A stretch of 64,000 nucleotides of DNA, taken from assembly GCF_028767185.1 (NCBI RefSeq), contig NZ_JARACK010000008.1, forward strand, positions 90,344-154,343, read 5' to 3'. Of the stretch, positions 26,723-35,042 are shown in pieces; position 1 is the stretch's first letter; every line of letters starts with the position of its first letter. This DNA is from Mangrovimonas aestuarii (GTDB taxonomy: Bacteria; Bacteroidota; Bacteroidia; Flavobacteriales; Flavobacteriaceae). The translations under genes and the position numbers were made by a program. Under the pieces are notes generated by a model. That model was not told where the DNA came from, did no database searches, and worked only from the letters and a program-made list of their open reading frames with translations.

Positions 26723-27562
26723 ATGAGTCAGATTAATTGGGTAGAAGCCAAGCAATATGAGGACATCACTTATAAAAAATGTAATGGTGTTGCTCGTATT
26801 GCCTTTAATAGACCTAATGTGCGCAATGCCTTTAGACCAAAAACAACAAGTGAACTTTATGATGCCTTTTACGATGCCAACGAAGATACAAGTATTGGAG
26901 TGGTGTTGTTGTCGGCCGAAGGACCTTCAACCAAAGATGGGGTTTGGAGTTTTTGTTCCGGAGGCGATCAAAAGGCTAGAGGACACCAAGGATATGTTGG
27001 AGAAGATGGGTACCATCGTTTGAATATTCTTGAAGTACAGCGTTTAATTCGTTTTATGCCAAAAGCAGTTATTGCAGTAGTTCCGGGTTGGGCTGTTGGT
27101 GGTGGCCACAGTTTACATGTGGTTTGTGATTTAACCTTGGCTAGTAAAGAGCATGCAATTTTTAAACAAACTGATGCCGATGTGACCAGTTTTGATGGTG
27201 GTTACGGATCGGCATACTTAGCGAAGATGGTAGGGCAAAAGAAAGCGCGTGAAATTTTCTTTTTAGGAAGAAATTATTCAGCTCAGGAAGCTTTTGAAAT
27301 GGGAATGGTTAATGCCGTTATTCCTCATGATGAGTTGGAAGCTACAGCTTACGAATGGGCTCAGGAAATATTGGCCAAATCACCAACATCTATAAAAATG
27401 CTAAAGTTTGCCATGAACCTAACCGACGATGGCATGGTAGGGCAGCAAGTATTTGCAGGTGAGGCTACACGTTTGGCTTATATGACGGATGAAGCTATAG
27501 AGGGAAGAAACGCTTTCCTTGAAAAGCGTAAGCCGAATTTTGATAAGAAGTGGATCCCTTAA
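26723..27562 (+). CDS. menB: 1,4-dihydroxy-2-naphthoyl-CoA synthase
   Basis: This crotonase-fold enzyme of 279 residues closes the second ring of the naphthoquinone from o-succinylbenzoyl-CoA. The hallmarks are RPNVRNAFRPKT, CSGGDQKARG as the oxyanion-hole region, the GWAVGGGHSLHVVCDL block, and DVTSFDGGYGSAYLA with the catalytic Asp and Ser. The C-terminal end EKRKPNFDKKW is also typical. A TATTTTTA element at 26694 may be its -7 box. menA follows 9 bases downstream. Confidence 0.97.
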   Translation: MSQINWVEAKQYEDITYKKCNGVARIAFNRPNVRNAFRPKTTSELYDAFYDANEDTSIGVVLLSAEGPSTKDGVWSFCSGGDQKARGHQGYVGEDGYHRLNILEVQRLIRFMPKAVIAVVPGWAVGGGHSLHVVCDLTLASKEHAIFKQTDADVTSFDGGYGSAYLAKMVGQKKAREIFFLGRNYSAQEAFEMGMVNAVIPHDELEATAYEWAQEILAKSPTSIKMLKFAMNLTDDGMVGQQVFAGEATRLAYMTDEAIEGRNAFLEKRKPNFDKKWIP

Positions 27563-27571
27563 ACATAAAAT

Positions 27572-28474
27572 ATGAGTAGAGCTTCTGTATGGATTTCTGC
27601 CATGCGATTACGTACTTTACCACTTTCTATTTCCGGAATTATTTTAGCGGGATGTCTAGCGGCCTATAAAAATGTATTTGATGGTTTGTTATTTACTTTA
27701 GCTATTTTGACCACATTGAGCCTTCAAATCCTATCTAATCTTGCCAACGATTATGGTGATGGGGTTAAAGGAACGGATAACGATGATCGTATTGGCCCTG
27801 AGAGAGCTATTCAAAGCGGTGAAATTAGCCCTAAACAAATGAAAAGGGCAATTACATTAAATATTGTAATTACTGCTATTTTGGTTTTGGGAATGATTTT
27901 CTATGCTTTTTCATCCAAATACTTGTTGTATATCATAGCATTTATCATTCTTGGAGGTGCTGCTATAATTGCTGCTATCAAGTATACGGTGGGTGATAGT
28001 GCTTATGGATACAGAGGTTTGGGGGATTTGTTTGTTTTTGTGTTCTTCGGATTGGTGAGTGTAATTGGTGGTTACTTTCTATTTTCAAAACAATTGGATT
28101 GTGTAACCCTCTTACCAGCTTGTGTTATTGGTTTATTGAGTACTGCTGTGCTTAACTTGAATAACATGAGGGATATTGATTCCGATAGAAAGTCGAATAA
28201 AAATACTCTGGTTGTTAAAATGGGAGGAAAAAAAGCTAAGGTGTATCATTTTGTCTTGGTAGGTTTCGCTATTTTATTTTCCATCATATTTGGTGTTTAT
28301 CACTATAATAAACCAGTCAATTTACTTTTTGTTCTGGCTTTTATTCCTCTAGTGACCCATTTGCTTAAAGTTTACAGAACAAACGATCCAAAACTATACG
28401 ATCCAGAGCTTAAGAAACTTGCTTTGTCTACAGTGGTTTTGGCCGTTTTTTTAGGAGTTGGACTTTTGTTGTAA
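27572..28474 (+). CDS. menA: 1,4-dihydroxy-2-naphthoate polyprenyltransferase
   Basis: This integral membrane prenyltransferase of 300 residues has about eight hydrophobic segments. The first Asp-rich motif is NDYGDGVKGTDNDD (about 60-73) and the second NMRDIDSDRKSNKNTL. It attaches the isoprenoid tail to 1,4-dihydroxy-2-naphthoate, giving demethylmenaquinone in the cytoplasmic membrane. It follows menB by 9 bases, so the two are cotranscribed. The final methyltransferase (MenG/UbiE) is not in this window. Confidence 0.95.
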   Translation: MSRASVWISAMRLRTLPLSISGIILAGCLAAYKNVFDGLLFTLAILTTLSLQILSNLANDYGDGVKGTDNDDRIGPERAIQSGEISPKQMKRAITLNIVITAILVLGMIFYAFSSKYLLYIIAFIILGGAAIIAAIKYTVGDSAYGYRGLGDLFVFVFFGLVSVIGGYFLFSKQLDCVTLLPACVIGLLSTAVLNLNNMRDIDSDRKSNKNTLVVKMGGKKAKVYHFVLVGFAILFSIIFGVYHYNKPVNLLFVLAFIPLVTHLLKVYRTNDPKLYDPELKKLALSTVVLAVFLGVGLLL

Positions 28475-28546
28475 TAGAGGACTTTCAAAAGTGTTAAATT
28501 AATGTGATTTTTTATTAGTAGACACTGAATATCAAAGGTTTATATA

Positions 28547-28554
28547 TATATTTG
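28547..28554 (+). promoter_or_regulatory. -7 promoter element in the menA-UPF0173 spacer
   Basis: TATATTTG exactly matches TAnnTTTG. A transcript from here would begin near 28560 and meet a strong hairpin plus T run within about 100 bases, before the next gene. Confidence 0.5.
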
Positions 28555-28560
28555 CTGTGT

Positions 28561-28660
28561 TGATTGTTCTTATCAACTCAGAATGCTAAGGTTTTAGCTT
28601 CAATTTTTTGGGGATTGAAAAACTCAGACATACTCTTCTAAGTTGTCTGAGTTTTTTTGT
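28561..28660 (+). ncRNA. candidate small RNA or attenuated leader with three hairpins
   Basis: Downstream of an exact -7 element lie three consecutive hairpins: GCTAA/TTAGC (28585-28598), TTCAAT/ATTGAA with a T/G-rich loop (28599-28619), and a perfect 10-bp stem AACTCAGACA/TGTCTGAGTT (28621-28653) followed by seven T. No open frame is present. This is the layout of a roughly 100-nt terminated small RNA. A transcription attenuator for the UPF0173 gene at 28690 is the main alternative. It is not SRP RNA or any other family I recognise. Confidence 0.42.
28621..28660 (+). terminator. strong intrinsic terminator (10-bp perfect stem)
   Basis: AACTCAGACA pairs perfectly with TGTCTGAGTT, then a T run. 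It lies 32 bases before the next start codon, an unusual place unless it ends a small RNA or serves as an attenuator; it could also end the menBA transcript. Confidence 0.82.
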
Positions 28661-28689
28661 AATTTTCATTTCCTAAAAAAATAGTATTC

Positions 28690-29367
28690 ATGAAAATTAC
28701 CTTTTACGGCCATGCATGTCTAGGAATATTGATTAACGATGTTAATATTCTTGTAGATCCATTTATATCAGGAAACCCTAAGGCTTCACACATTAATATT
28801 GAAGATTTAAAAGCAGATTATATCCTTTTAACCCATGCTCATCAAGATCATATTCTGGATGCTGAGGCCATAGCCAAAAGAACCAATGCGGTTATAGTGT
28901 CTAATTTTGAGATTGTGAGCCACTATCAAAATAAGGGAATTGAGGGTCATCCAATGAATCATGGAGGAAGTTGGGATTTCGAATTTGGGAAGCTTAAATA
29001 CATAAATGCAATTCACACTTCTTCATTTCCTGATGGGAGTTATGGCGGACAACCTGGTGGGTTTGTTTTAGAAGGTGAGCATAAAAATATTTACATAGCA
29101 GGAGATACTGCCTTGACTATGGATATGAAACTAATCCCAATGCAAACTAAATTGGATTTAGCTATTTTACCTATTGGAGATAATTTTACAATGGGAGTTG
29201 ATGATGCGGTGTTAGCTAGTGATTTTGTAGGATGCGACAAAGTATTAGGGTATCATTTTGATACGTTTGGATACATTGAAATAGAGCACGATGATGCTAA
29301 ACGAAAGTTCTTTGAAAAGGACAAAGATTTAATGCTTCTCGAAATAGGAGAAAGTATTGAATTGTAA
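28690..29367 (+). CDS. UPF0173 metal-dependent hydrolase (metallo-beta-lactamase fold)
   Basis: This 225-residue protein starts MKITFYGHACLGI, has the metal motif THAHQDHILD (about 49-58), then NHGGSW, YIAGDTALTMDM and GYHFDTFGYIE. These are the ligands of the UPF0173 subgroup of the metallo-beta-lactamase superfamily. The substrate is unknown. It follows menA after a 215-base spacer that holds a promoter and a terminator, so it is probably not simply part of the menBA transcript. Confidence 0.9.
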   Translation: MKITFYGHACLGILINDVNILVDPFISGNPKASHINIEDLKADYILLTHAHQDHILDAEAIAKRTNAVIVSNFEIVSHYQNKGIEGHPMNHGGSWDFEFGKLKYINAIHTSSFPDGSYGGQPGGFVLEGEHKNIYIAGDTALTMDMKLIPMQTKLDLAILPIGDNFTMGVDDAVLASDFVGCDKVLGYHFDTFGYIEIEHDDAKRKFFEKDKDLMLLEIGESIEL

Positions 29368-29375
29368 TAATACAA

Positions 29376-29404
29376 AAAGAGAGCAAGTTAAGCTCTCTTT
29401 TTGT
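29376..29404. terminator. bidirectional intrinsic terminator
   Basis: AAAGAGAGC/GCTCTCTTT perfect 9-bp stem with a 7-base loop. It has A-rich and T-rich flanks between two convergent genes, so it can act for both. Confidence 0.82.
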
Positions 29405-29417
29405 CTTTAGTTAAAGT

Positions 29418-30257
29418 TCATTGGTTGACAATTGCTATAATTCGCAAAGGGCTACCACTACCGCCTTTTATTTTCATGGGTAGGGCTACTACTTGAAAAC
29501 CTTTTGAAGGCAGTTGGTCTAAATTTGTTAAATTTTCAAAAGCAGGTACATTTTTGGTCATTAGGTTGACATGGCTTTTAAACTCGGTTGATTGACCGTA
29601 ATCGATGCTTGGTGTATCTAACCCCACCGCATGGATATTTCTCTCGGAAACAAGCCATTTAGCAGCCTCTGGAGCAAGGCCGGGAAAGTGCAGTTCAGCA
29701 ACAGCTTCTGAGCCTCGTTTATCGGTTCCCATATATTTTAATTTATTGGGATAGTATTTTTCAAAACCGGTGTATAAAAGGACAATAGAACCATCAGGTA
29801 TGGTTTGTCCTTCTTGTTTTTCCCAATCCAATAAATCTTCAACCGAAATTAAATAATCAGTATTATCAGAGGCTTTTTTCGAAACATCTACTTTTACCGC
29901 TGAACCAATGAGGTGTTCCAGAGGAATTTCGTCTACTGTTTGTCCGTGTTCAGCAAAATGTATTGGAGCATCAATATGAGTTCCCCCATGTTCGGCTGTT
30001 GTAAAATTGTTTGCCGCATAGAAAAAACCTTTGTCTGTTACGCCGTAAGCAACCTTTTCCGTTTCGAACTCTTTTGCAGTCACCCAATAGATCGTTTCGT
30101 TGGAGTACGAATGGGAAAGGTCAATTATCTTAGTGTTTGTAAAAGGGTTGGTCTCAGCAGGATTGGCCGCTAGTGTTGGTTCATTTTTATTTGTGTCCTT
30201 ACAGCCAATATTCAGTATAATTATGGATAGAGTCCAAATGAAGATTATAGGTTTCAT
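29418..30257 (-). CDS. cyclase family protein (kynurenine formamidase-like), lipoprotein
   Basis: This 279-residue protein has a lipoprotein signal (lipobox NIGC, Cys about 19). The metal motif HGGTHIDAPIHF (about 95-106), IVLLYTGFEKYYP, and GLDTPSIDYG with a late PLRIIAIV are characteristic of the cyclase/KynB superfamily. Members hydrolyse amide or ester bonds with divalent metals, for example N-formylkynurenine. Anchoring in the envelope is unlike the cytoplasmic tryptophan-pathway enzyme, so the substrate is probably external or periplasmic (inference). Confidence 0.88.
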   Translation of the reverse strand: MKPIIFIWTLSIIILNIGCKDTNKNEPTLAANPAETNPFTNTKIIDLSHSYSNETIYWVTAKEFETEKVAYGVTDKGFFYAANNFTTAEHGGTHIDAPIHFAEHGQTVDEIPLEHLIGSAVKVDVSKKASDNTDYLISVEDLLDWEKQEGQTIPDGSIVLLYTGFEKYYPNKLKYMGTDKRGSEAVAELHFPGLAPEAAKWLVSERNIHAVGLDTPSIDYGQSTEFKSHVNLMTKNVPAFENLTNLDQLPSKGFQVVALPMKIKGGSGSPLRIIAIVNQ

Positions 30258-30381
30258 TTCGTGTGAGTTAAGTGGTTGATTTTTAAAGGTATTAACTTTT
30301 TTACAAACGGCTGTAAAATCATATAATGTAAAACAGGAGATATTGCAAGGATAAATCTTAGCACTCCAAAAAGCTATCGTT

Positions 30382-30389
30382 TACATTTG
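30382..30389 (+). promoter_or_regulatory. -7 promoter element before the YdjM-like gene
   Basis: TACATTTG matches TAnnTTTG exactly and lies 29 bases before the TTG start at 30419. No TTG at -33 spacing was found. Confidence 0.4.
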
Positions 30390-30418
30390 CAGAGTTATTA
30401 CAAAGAACTTTTAGCAGA

Positions 30419-31414
30419 TTGGATTCATTAACTCAAATTGTATTGGGAGCAGCCGTTGGAGAAGCTGTTCTTGGTAAAAAAGTAGGAAATAAGGCAATGC
30501 TTTATGGAGCAATAGGAGGTACTATACCAGATTTAGATGTCCTATCGTCTCATTTTGTTGATACGGTAAGTGCTTTGGAATTCCATCGAGGGGTGACTCA
30601 TTCTATTTTATTCTGTGTTTTAATGAGTCCGCTTTTGGGTTGGTTGGTGTCTCGTTGGGAGCGTTCTGTAAATTGGAAAGCGTGGAGCTGGCTGTTCTTT
30701 GCTGCTTTGGTAACCCATCCAATATTGGATGCTCATACCACATGGGGCACCCAACTATTTTGGCCATTAGATTTACGTTTGGCTTTCAAAAATATCTTTG
30801 TAATCGATCCGCTGTATACTCTCCCTTTTTTGGTTTGTTTGGTTATTGCCATGTTCCAAAAAAGAGGAAGTAGGAAGAGGATTAGTTGGAATTGGTTAGG
30901 TATTGGTTTGAGTAGTGTTTATATGCTCATAACAATAGCATTAAAAGGTATAACCTACCTAGAATTTAAAAGAGCTTTAGATTCTCAAGGAATTGTGTAT
31001 CAAGAAATAGAAACACGTCCTAGTCCTTTTAATACAATTATGTGGTCAGCTAATGTAAATGTTAAAGATGGTTTTATGTTAGCTGATTATTCCCTGTTTG
31101 ATAGCAAGCCTATTGCGTTTGAGTTTATTCCCAAACAAGAGTTTCTTTTAAAGGGTTTAGTTGATGAAGACAAGGTTAATCGTTTAAAGGCAATAACTCA
31201 AGGATGGTATTCTGTGAGCTCAACTAATGATAAGCTTTACCTCAATGACTTGAGATTCGGATTAATCGATAACCGCCCGGGTCATGAAACCTTTGCCTTT
31301 AGCTTTCTTCTGGAAAAAACACCAAACGGGTTAACGGTAACCGAAATTCCTAAAAACAAGGATAACGCCAAAATGCTTATGGCTAACTTATGGCAACGGA
31401 TTAAAGGGAACTAA
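30419..31414 (+). CDS. YdjM-like membrane-bound metal-dependent hydrolase, TTG start
   Basis: This 331-residue protein begins MDSLTQIVLGAAVGEAVLG, the standard N-terminus of the LexA-binding, inner-membrane-associated hydrolase family. The first codon must therefore be the TTG at 30419, and there is no ATG nearby. Conserved metal-ligand motifs are GTIPDLDVL, FHRGVTHS and THPILDAHTTWG, followed by transmembrane segments to about residue 180 and a soluble C-terminal part. The substrate is unknown. The stop codon directly abuts the stop of the convergent HAD gene. Confidence 0.9.
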   Translation: MDSLTQIVLGAAVGEAVLGKKVGNKAMLYGAIGGTIPDLDVLSSHFVDTVSALEFHRGVTHSILFCVLMSPLLGWLVSRWERSVNWKAWSWLFFAALVTHPILDAHTTWGTQLFWPLDLRLAFKNIFVIDPLYTLPFLVCLVIAMFQKRGSRKRISWNWLGIGLSSVYMLITIALKGITYLEFKRALDSQGIVYQEIETRPSPFNTIMWSANVNVKDGFMLADYSLFDSKPIAFEFIPKQEFLLKGLVDEDKVNRLKAITQGWYSVSSTNDKLYLNDLRFGLIDNRPGHETFAFSFLLEKTPNGLTVTEIPKNKDNAKMLMANLWQRIKGN

Positions 31415-32086
31415 TTACACACTGTTTAATTGAAAAAAGTCTTTAGCTTTATTGAACACAATTTCTTCAAAGCTAGTGATTACTTTGTCTGCAGTACTGT
31501 AATTTTGATTCTTAGAGTTAGGGCTTTTAAAACCCACACAGAAAATTCCAGCAGCATTTGCAGCTTGAATTCCATTTGTAGAATCTTCAATTACCAAACA
31601 GTTTTTTCTATTGAAACCTGCAAGGTCTGCAGCTTTTTCAAAAATCTCTGGATGTGGTTTAGATGCTTTTAAATCAGCTCCGCTAATCTTAGACTTAAAG
31701 TATTTATTTAAGCCGAATCTATCGAACACACTATCTATGGTTCCCATAGAAGCAGAAGAGGCTAAAACTAACGTAAGTCCGTTGCTGTGATAATCTTTAA
31801 TAAGATCGTGAACACCTTGTATTAATTGGAGTTCTGGGTCATTCTTAAACAATCGCTTGAAGATGCTTCGCTTGATATTTACAAGCTCTTGAGGTTCGTT
31901 TGTTAATTCAAAATGGTTGCAAAGGCTTTTACACACGTTAATGGTAGATTGTCCCGTAAACGATTGGTAATGTTCTTGAGAAACTTCAATGTTAAGTTCG
32001 TTGAACATTCCATAATAAGCTTTGTGGTGTAGGGGTTCTGTATCTACAATTACCCCATCCATATCAAATAAAACAGCTTTTAACAC
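31415..32086 (-). CDS. HAD family phosphatase (beta-phosphoglucomutase-like)
   Basis: This 223-residue HAD subfamily IA enzyme has the nucleophile motif FDMDGVIVDTEP (Asp8 and Asp10), a helical cap containing the GQSTINV segment, then LASSAS, KASKPHPEIFEKA with the conserved Lys, and VIEDSTNGIQAANAAG. It dephosphorylates or isomerises a sugar phosphate. The exact substrate is not readable from sequence. It is the last gene of a long minus-strand run starting at tsaD. Confidence 0.9.
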   Translation of the reverse strand: MLKAVLFDMDGVIVDTEPLHHKAYYGMFNELNIEVSQEHYQSFTGQSTINVCKSLCNHFELTNEPQELVNIKRSIFKRLFKNDPELQLIQGVHDLIKDYHSNGLTLVLASSASMGTIDSVFDRFGLNKYFKSKISGADLKASKPHPEIFEKAADLAGFNRKNCLVIEDSTNGIQAANAAGIFCVGFKSPNSKNQNYSTADKVITSFEEIVFNKAKDFFQLNSV

Positions 32087-32133
32087 AGCAAAAATTTTTC
32101 GCGAAGATAGGCTAATTGTTTGTAATGTGAAAG

Positions 32134-33315
32134 TTAAGCTTTTTTGGTGATGAGCACGATTCTATTATCATCTATATCGGTAGTACAGAAAATGTAAATC
32201 TCACCACCATCATCAACACCAAGTTTTTTTCTGATCTGTGGTACACTATCGGGAAAGTTGCGTGTAGTAATATTGGCTTTTTTTATCCCTTTTTTTTTAA
32301 ATGTTTTTTTGTTGTAGGGAATTATTTCTTCTACAATGAAATGTCTTCCAGGGAAATCAATCAAAGTATCTGAAGTATATAAATGGGTATGCTGATGTAA
32401 TTTATCAACGTTGTAATGCTCTGCTACAGATTTGAATGCCCCTGCTTTTAGAATAGAAGAATTAGGCTCATAAATATAGGTTTTTGGGTTACTATAACGA
32501 ACCTTTGCCTGAGATTCGTCTTCCATATAAAACTTAAAAGTTTCCCCTAATCCTCGTTTAAGGTTAACAGCGGTTATTTCAATTTTTGTATGGTCATAGT
32601 CTTTACAGAGAATCCAAAGCAACTCCTTAACTTCATTGTTAAGGGATACAACGTGAATGGCTTTTACATGTTGTAATTCGTTTAATCCAATTGATATATC
32701 TAAAAGAGGAGAAGTCTTAAGTAAAATATTATCACTCTTCTTGAAAAGAAAATCAAGATGCTCAGGAACATTTGGCAAGCAATCTGCTAGAAAAAACACT
32801 TTTCCCTTGCTATCGTGGCGACGGGAAGGGTCGATGTAGATCCAATCAAATTTCCCCCTCGTATTTTTTAAGTAGTACAATCCATCACCAGAAACCGTTT
32901 TTATGTTATCTACATGTAGTTGTTGGTAGTTGTGTGAAACAATTTTGGATAAGGAATCATTCAGCTCACAATGTGTGACGCTATCAAACCTTTTGGAAAA
33001 GTAGTAATCGTCAATACCAAAACCACCAGTTAGATCAATTAAAGACTTGCCAACAATTAGATTTACTTTGTATTTAGCAGTTTCTTCGGAGGAAGTCTGT
33101 TCAACATTGAGTTTATTTGGGTAATAAATATTTGGTGTTTTAAACCAAGTAGGTAGTTTCTTTTCGCACCTTTTCTTGGCATCAATTTGTTCAACAATAG
33201 CCCTTATATCAACATTTTCATATGGACTTCCTTTTAAAAGAAGTTTATTGAGATCGGTTATTAAATGCTGATTAATAAATACCTGAACTTCAGGTTTTAG
33301 TATTTTAGAATCCAA
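32134..33315 (-). CDS. THUMP-like-domain class I SAM-dependent methyltransferase
   Basis: This protein of about 393 residues has an N-terminal helical segment, a SAM-binding core (SLIDLTGGFGIDDYYFS, motif I; DWIYIDPSRR, motif IV-like) and a C-terminal THUMP-like domain ending ITTRNFPDSVPQIRKKLGV with a late GGEIYIF. Relatives are typical of Bacteroidetes and are probably RNA-modifying. No ATG exists near the conserved N-terminus: TTG 33315 fits homolog-like spacing (ILKPEVQVFINQHL), and TTG 33351 would overlap the upstream gene by 29 bases. Confidence 0.85.
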   Translation of the reverse strand: MDSKILKPEVQVFINQHLITDLNKLLLKGSPYENVDIRAIVEQIDAKKRCEKKLPTWFKTPNIYYPNKLNVEQTSSEETAKYKVNLIVGKSLIDLTGGFGIDDYYFSKRFDSVTHCELNDSLSKIVSHNYQQLHVDNIKTVSGDGLYYLKNTRGKFDWIYIDPSRRHDSKGKVFFLADCLPNVPEHLDFLFKKSDNILLKTSPLLDISIGLNELQHVKAIHVVSLNNEVKELLWILCKDYDHTKIEITAVNLKRGLGETFKFYMEDESQAKVRYSNPKTYIYEPNSSILKAGAFKSVAEHYNVDKLHQHTHLYTSDTLIDFPGRHFIVEEIIPYNKKTFKKKGIKKANITTRNFPDSVPQIRKKLGVDDGGEIYIFCTTDIDDNRIVLITKKA

Positions 33316-33322
33316 GATGCGT

Positions 33323-34411
33323 TTAGATGTTTTTGGTGAGTTTCTTGACAATTTTGTTTTCAGTAAAAAATTCCTTTAAAATTACTTTTAAGGCTGTATA
33401 AGTTGGGATTGCAACGACCATGCCTATAATACCGAATAAAATTCCAGCAATAATAATCACTAAAAATATTTCCAAGGGGTGTGATTTCACACTTTTTGAG
33501 AAAATAATGGGTTGACTAAAGAAGTTATCGATTAGCTGGGCTATTAAGAAACCAATAATAACTCCTATGGTTTTTGGAAGTATCACACCGCTAAAGCTTT
33601 CTCCTAAATGGCTTGTCATCGTTAATGTTATTATTAAAACAGCGCTTATAAGCGGGCCTATATATGGAATAAGGTTCAGTAAAGCGCATAAAAACGCAAT
33701 TACTATGGCATTGTCCACACCAACAATTAACAAAGTAGCTGTATATAAAATAAAGAGAATTAATATTTGAAACAATAGCCCCAAAAAGTATCGAGACAAC
33801 AAATCTTTGATGGTTGCAAAAGATTTTATAAATCGTTTTTCCTTATCATCCGGCACTAAGGTCAACAATCCTTCTTCGAACATTTTATTATCCTTGAAGA
33901 AAAAGAAGGAAATAAAAATTACAGAAAACAAACCAATACTAAAAGTACCAAAACCACTAATAAAAGAGTTTAAAAACTCTGGAATAACAGAATAATCTAA
34001 TTTAGAAAGAAGATGATATTCTTTGAGTGAATCTTTAATTTCAAATCTTTTCAAGCCGAAATACTCAACAAATTGCCCATAGAGGTCCTGCATGTTATAT
34101 TGAAGCTTATCAATGTCAAGTAGAGCAAGGTTTTGGCCTTGCTGAACAACTAAAGGGATAAACAAGCCTATTAATCCTACAATGAATCCCACAAATAGTA
34201 TCATTGTAATAATAATAGATAACGTTTGGTTGAGCTTTAGCTTTCTAGTTAAAAATATAACGACAGGTCTCCCAATAAGCGAGACTACTGCAGCAATTAC
34301 TAAGTAAACAATTACCGATTGAATTTTAAATATAAACCAAAGTAACAAGGAGATACCAAGCAAAATAGCAATTGCTCTTAGAATACCATTTGCTATAATT
34401 TTAGAGTTCAT
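33323..34411 (-). CDS. AI-2E family transporter
   Basis: This 362-residue polytopic membrane protein has paired N-terminal helices, a soluble loop region around residues 100-150, and a C-terminal helical bundle with the conserved NLIPYIGPLIS motif, followed by PLEIFLVIIIAGILFGIIGMVVAIP. Family members (PerM/YdiK/TqsA) export small molecules or ions; few have proven autoinducer activity. It sits 7 bases or less before the methyltransferase gene, in the same transcription unit. Confidence 0.9.
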   Translation of the reverse strand: MNSKIIANGILRAIAILLGISLLLWFIFKIQSVIVYLVIAAVVSLIGRPVVIFLTRKLKLNQTLSIIITMILFVGFIVGLIGLFIPLVVQQGQNLALLDIDKLQYNMQDLYGQFVEYFGLKRFEIKDSLKEYHLLSKLDYSVIPEFLNSFISGFGTFSIGLFSVIFISFFFFKDNKMFEEGLLTLVPDDKEKRFIKSFATIKDLLSRYFLGLLFQILILFILYTATLLIVGVDNAIVIAFLCALLNLIPYIGPLISAVLIITLTMTSHLGESFSGVILPKTIGVIIGFLIAQLIDNFFSQPIIFSKSVKSHPLEIFLVIIIAGILFGIIGMVVAIPTYTALKVILKEFFTENKIVKKLTKNI

Positions 34412-34514
34412 TTGTGTAATTTAATAGAGATGTATATCAAATAAAATAAATTTAATTGACATAGATGTCTTTCAAAACTGTAAATAACTACATCTAAAAA
34501 GAATTATTAGACAC

Positions 34515-35021
34515 CTACAGTATAAGTTGTTTTGTGAATTCGTACAATGCGATATTAGTGGCTTGAACAACATTCATACTGCTATTTTGACCAAACATTT
34601 CAATATGTAAACAAATGTTGGTTTGTTTAAGTGTAGATTCCGAAACACCAAAGTTTTCATCACCAATTATTAGAAGTATTGGAGTGTTTCTTGGGATTTT
34701 GAAAGTGTGAATAGGGGAGCTGGTAGATGTAATTTCAAGAGCAGCAATATAATAGTCTAGTTTTTTGTGCTGAGCAATAACCTCTGTTAGATCCTTGCCG
34801 TTTTCAAACAATACTGATTTTTCTGTTGAACGGGAGGTTTTGGTCATTTTACGTCCCATAGGGGCAGTAGCGCCACAGAAGATTATTTTTTCTACTCCAA
34901 AAGCATCACAAATTCTGAACAAACTACCTACGTTCGGAGCGTTTGTAACATTGTCGCAAACCACTGTAATAGGAAAAGTTATTTTAGTAAACTGGGTGTT
35001 GTAATGAGTCAGTTGCTCCAA
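34515..35021 (-). CDS. SpoU/TrmH family RNA methyltransferase, TTG start
   Basis: This 168-residue SPOUT enzyme consists of the knotted catalytic domain alone: motif 1 NAPNVGSLFRICDAFG, motif 2 ILLIIGDENFGVSE, motif 3 SSMNVVQATNIALYE. The short form suggests tRNA or rRNA ribose 2'-O-methylation like TrmL/TrmH. The N-terminus (EQLTHYNTQF) is preceded only by a TTG codon at 35021, which appears to be the real start. It lies between a DUF4159 gene and the AI-2E transporter. Confidence 0.88.
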   Translation of the reverse strand: MEQLTHYNTQFTKITFPITVVCDNVTNAPNVGSLFRICDAFGVEKIIFCGATAPMGRKMTKTSRSTEKSVLFENGKDLTEVIAQHKKLDYYIAALEITSTSSPIHTFKIPRNTPILLIIGDENFGVSESTLKQTNICLHIEMFGQNSSMNVVQATNIALYEFTKQLIL

Positions 35022-35042
35022 TATAATCTTGAATTAAAACCT

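Noticed and set aside
28621..28660. SRP RNA or 6S RNA in the menA spacer
   Set aside because: The AT-rich hairpins lack the GGAA-loop core of SRP RNA and the long central bubble of 6S RNA.
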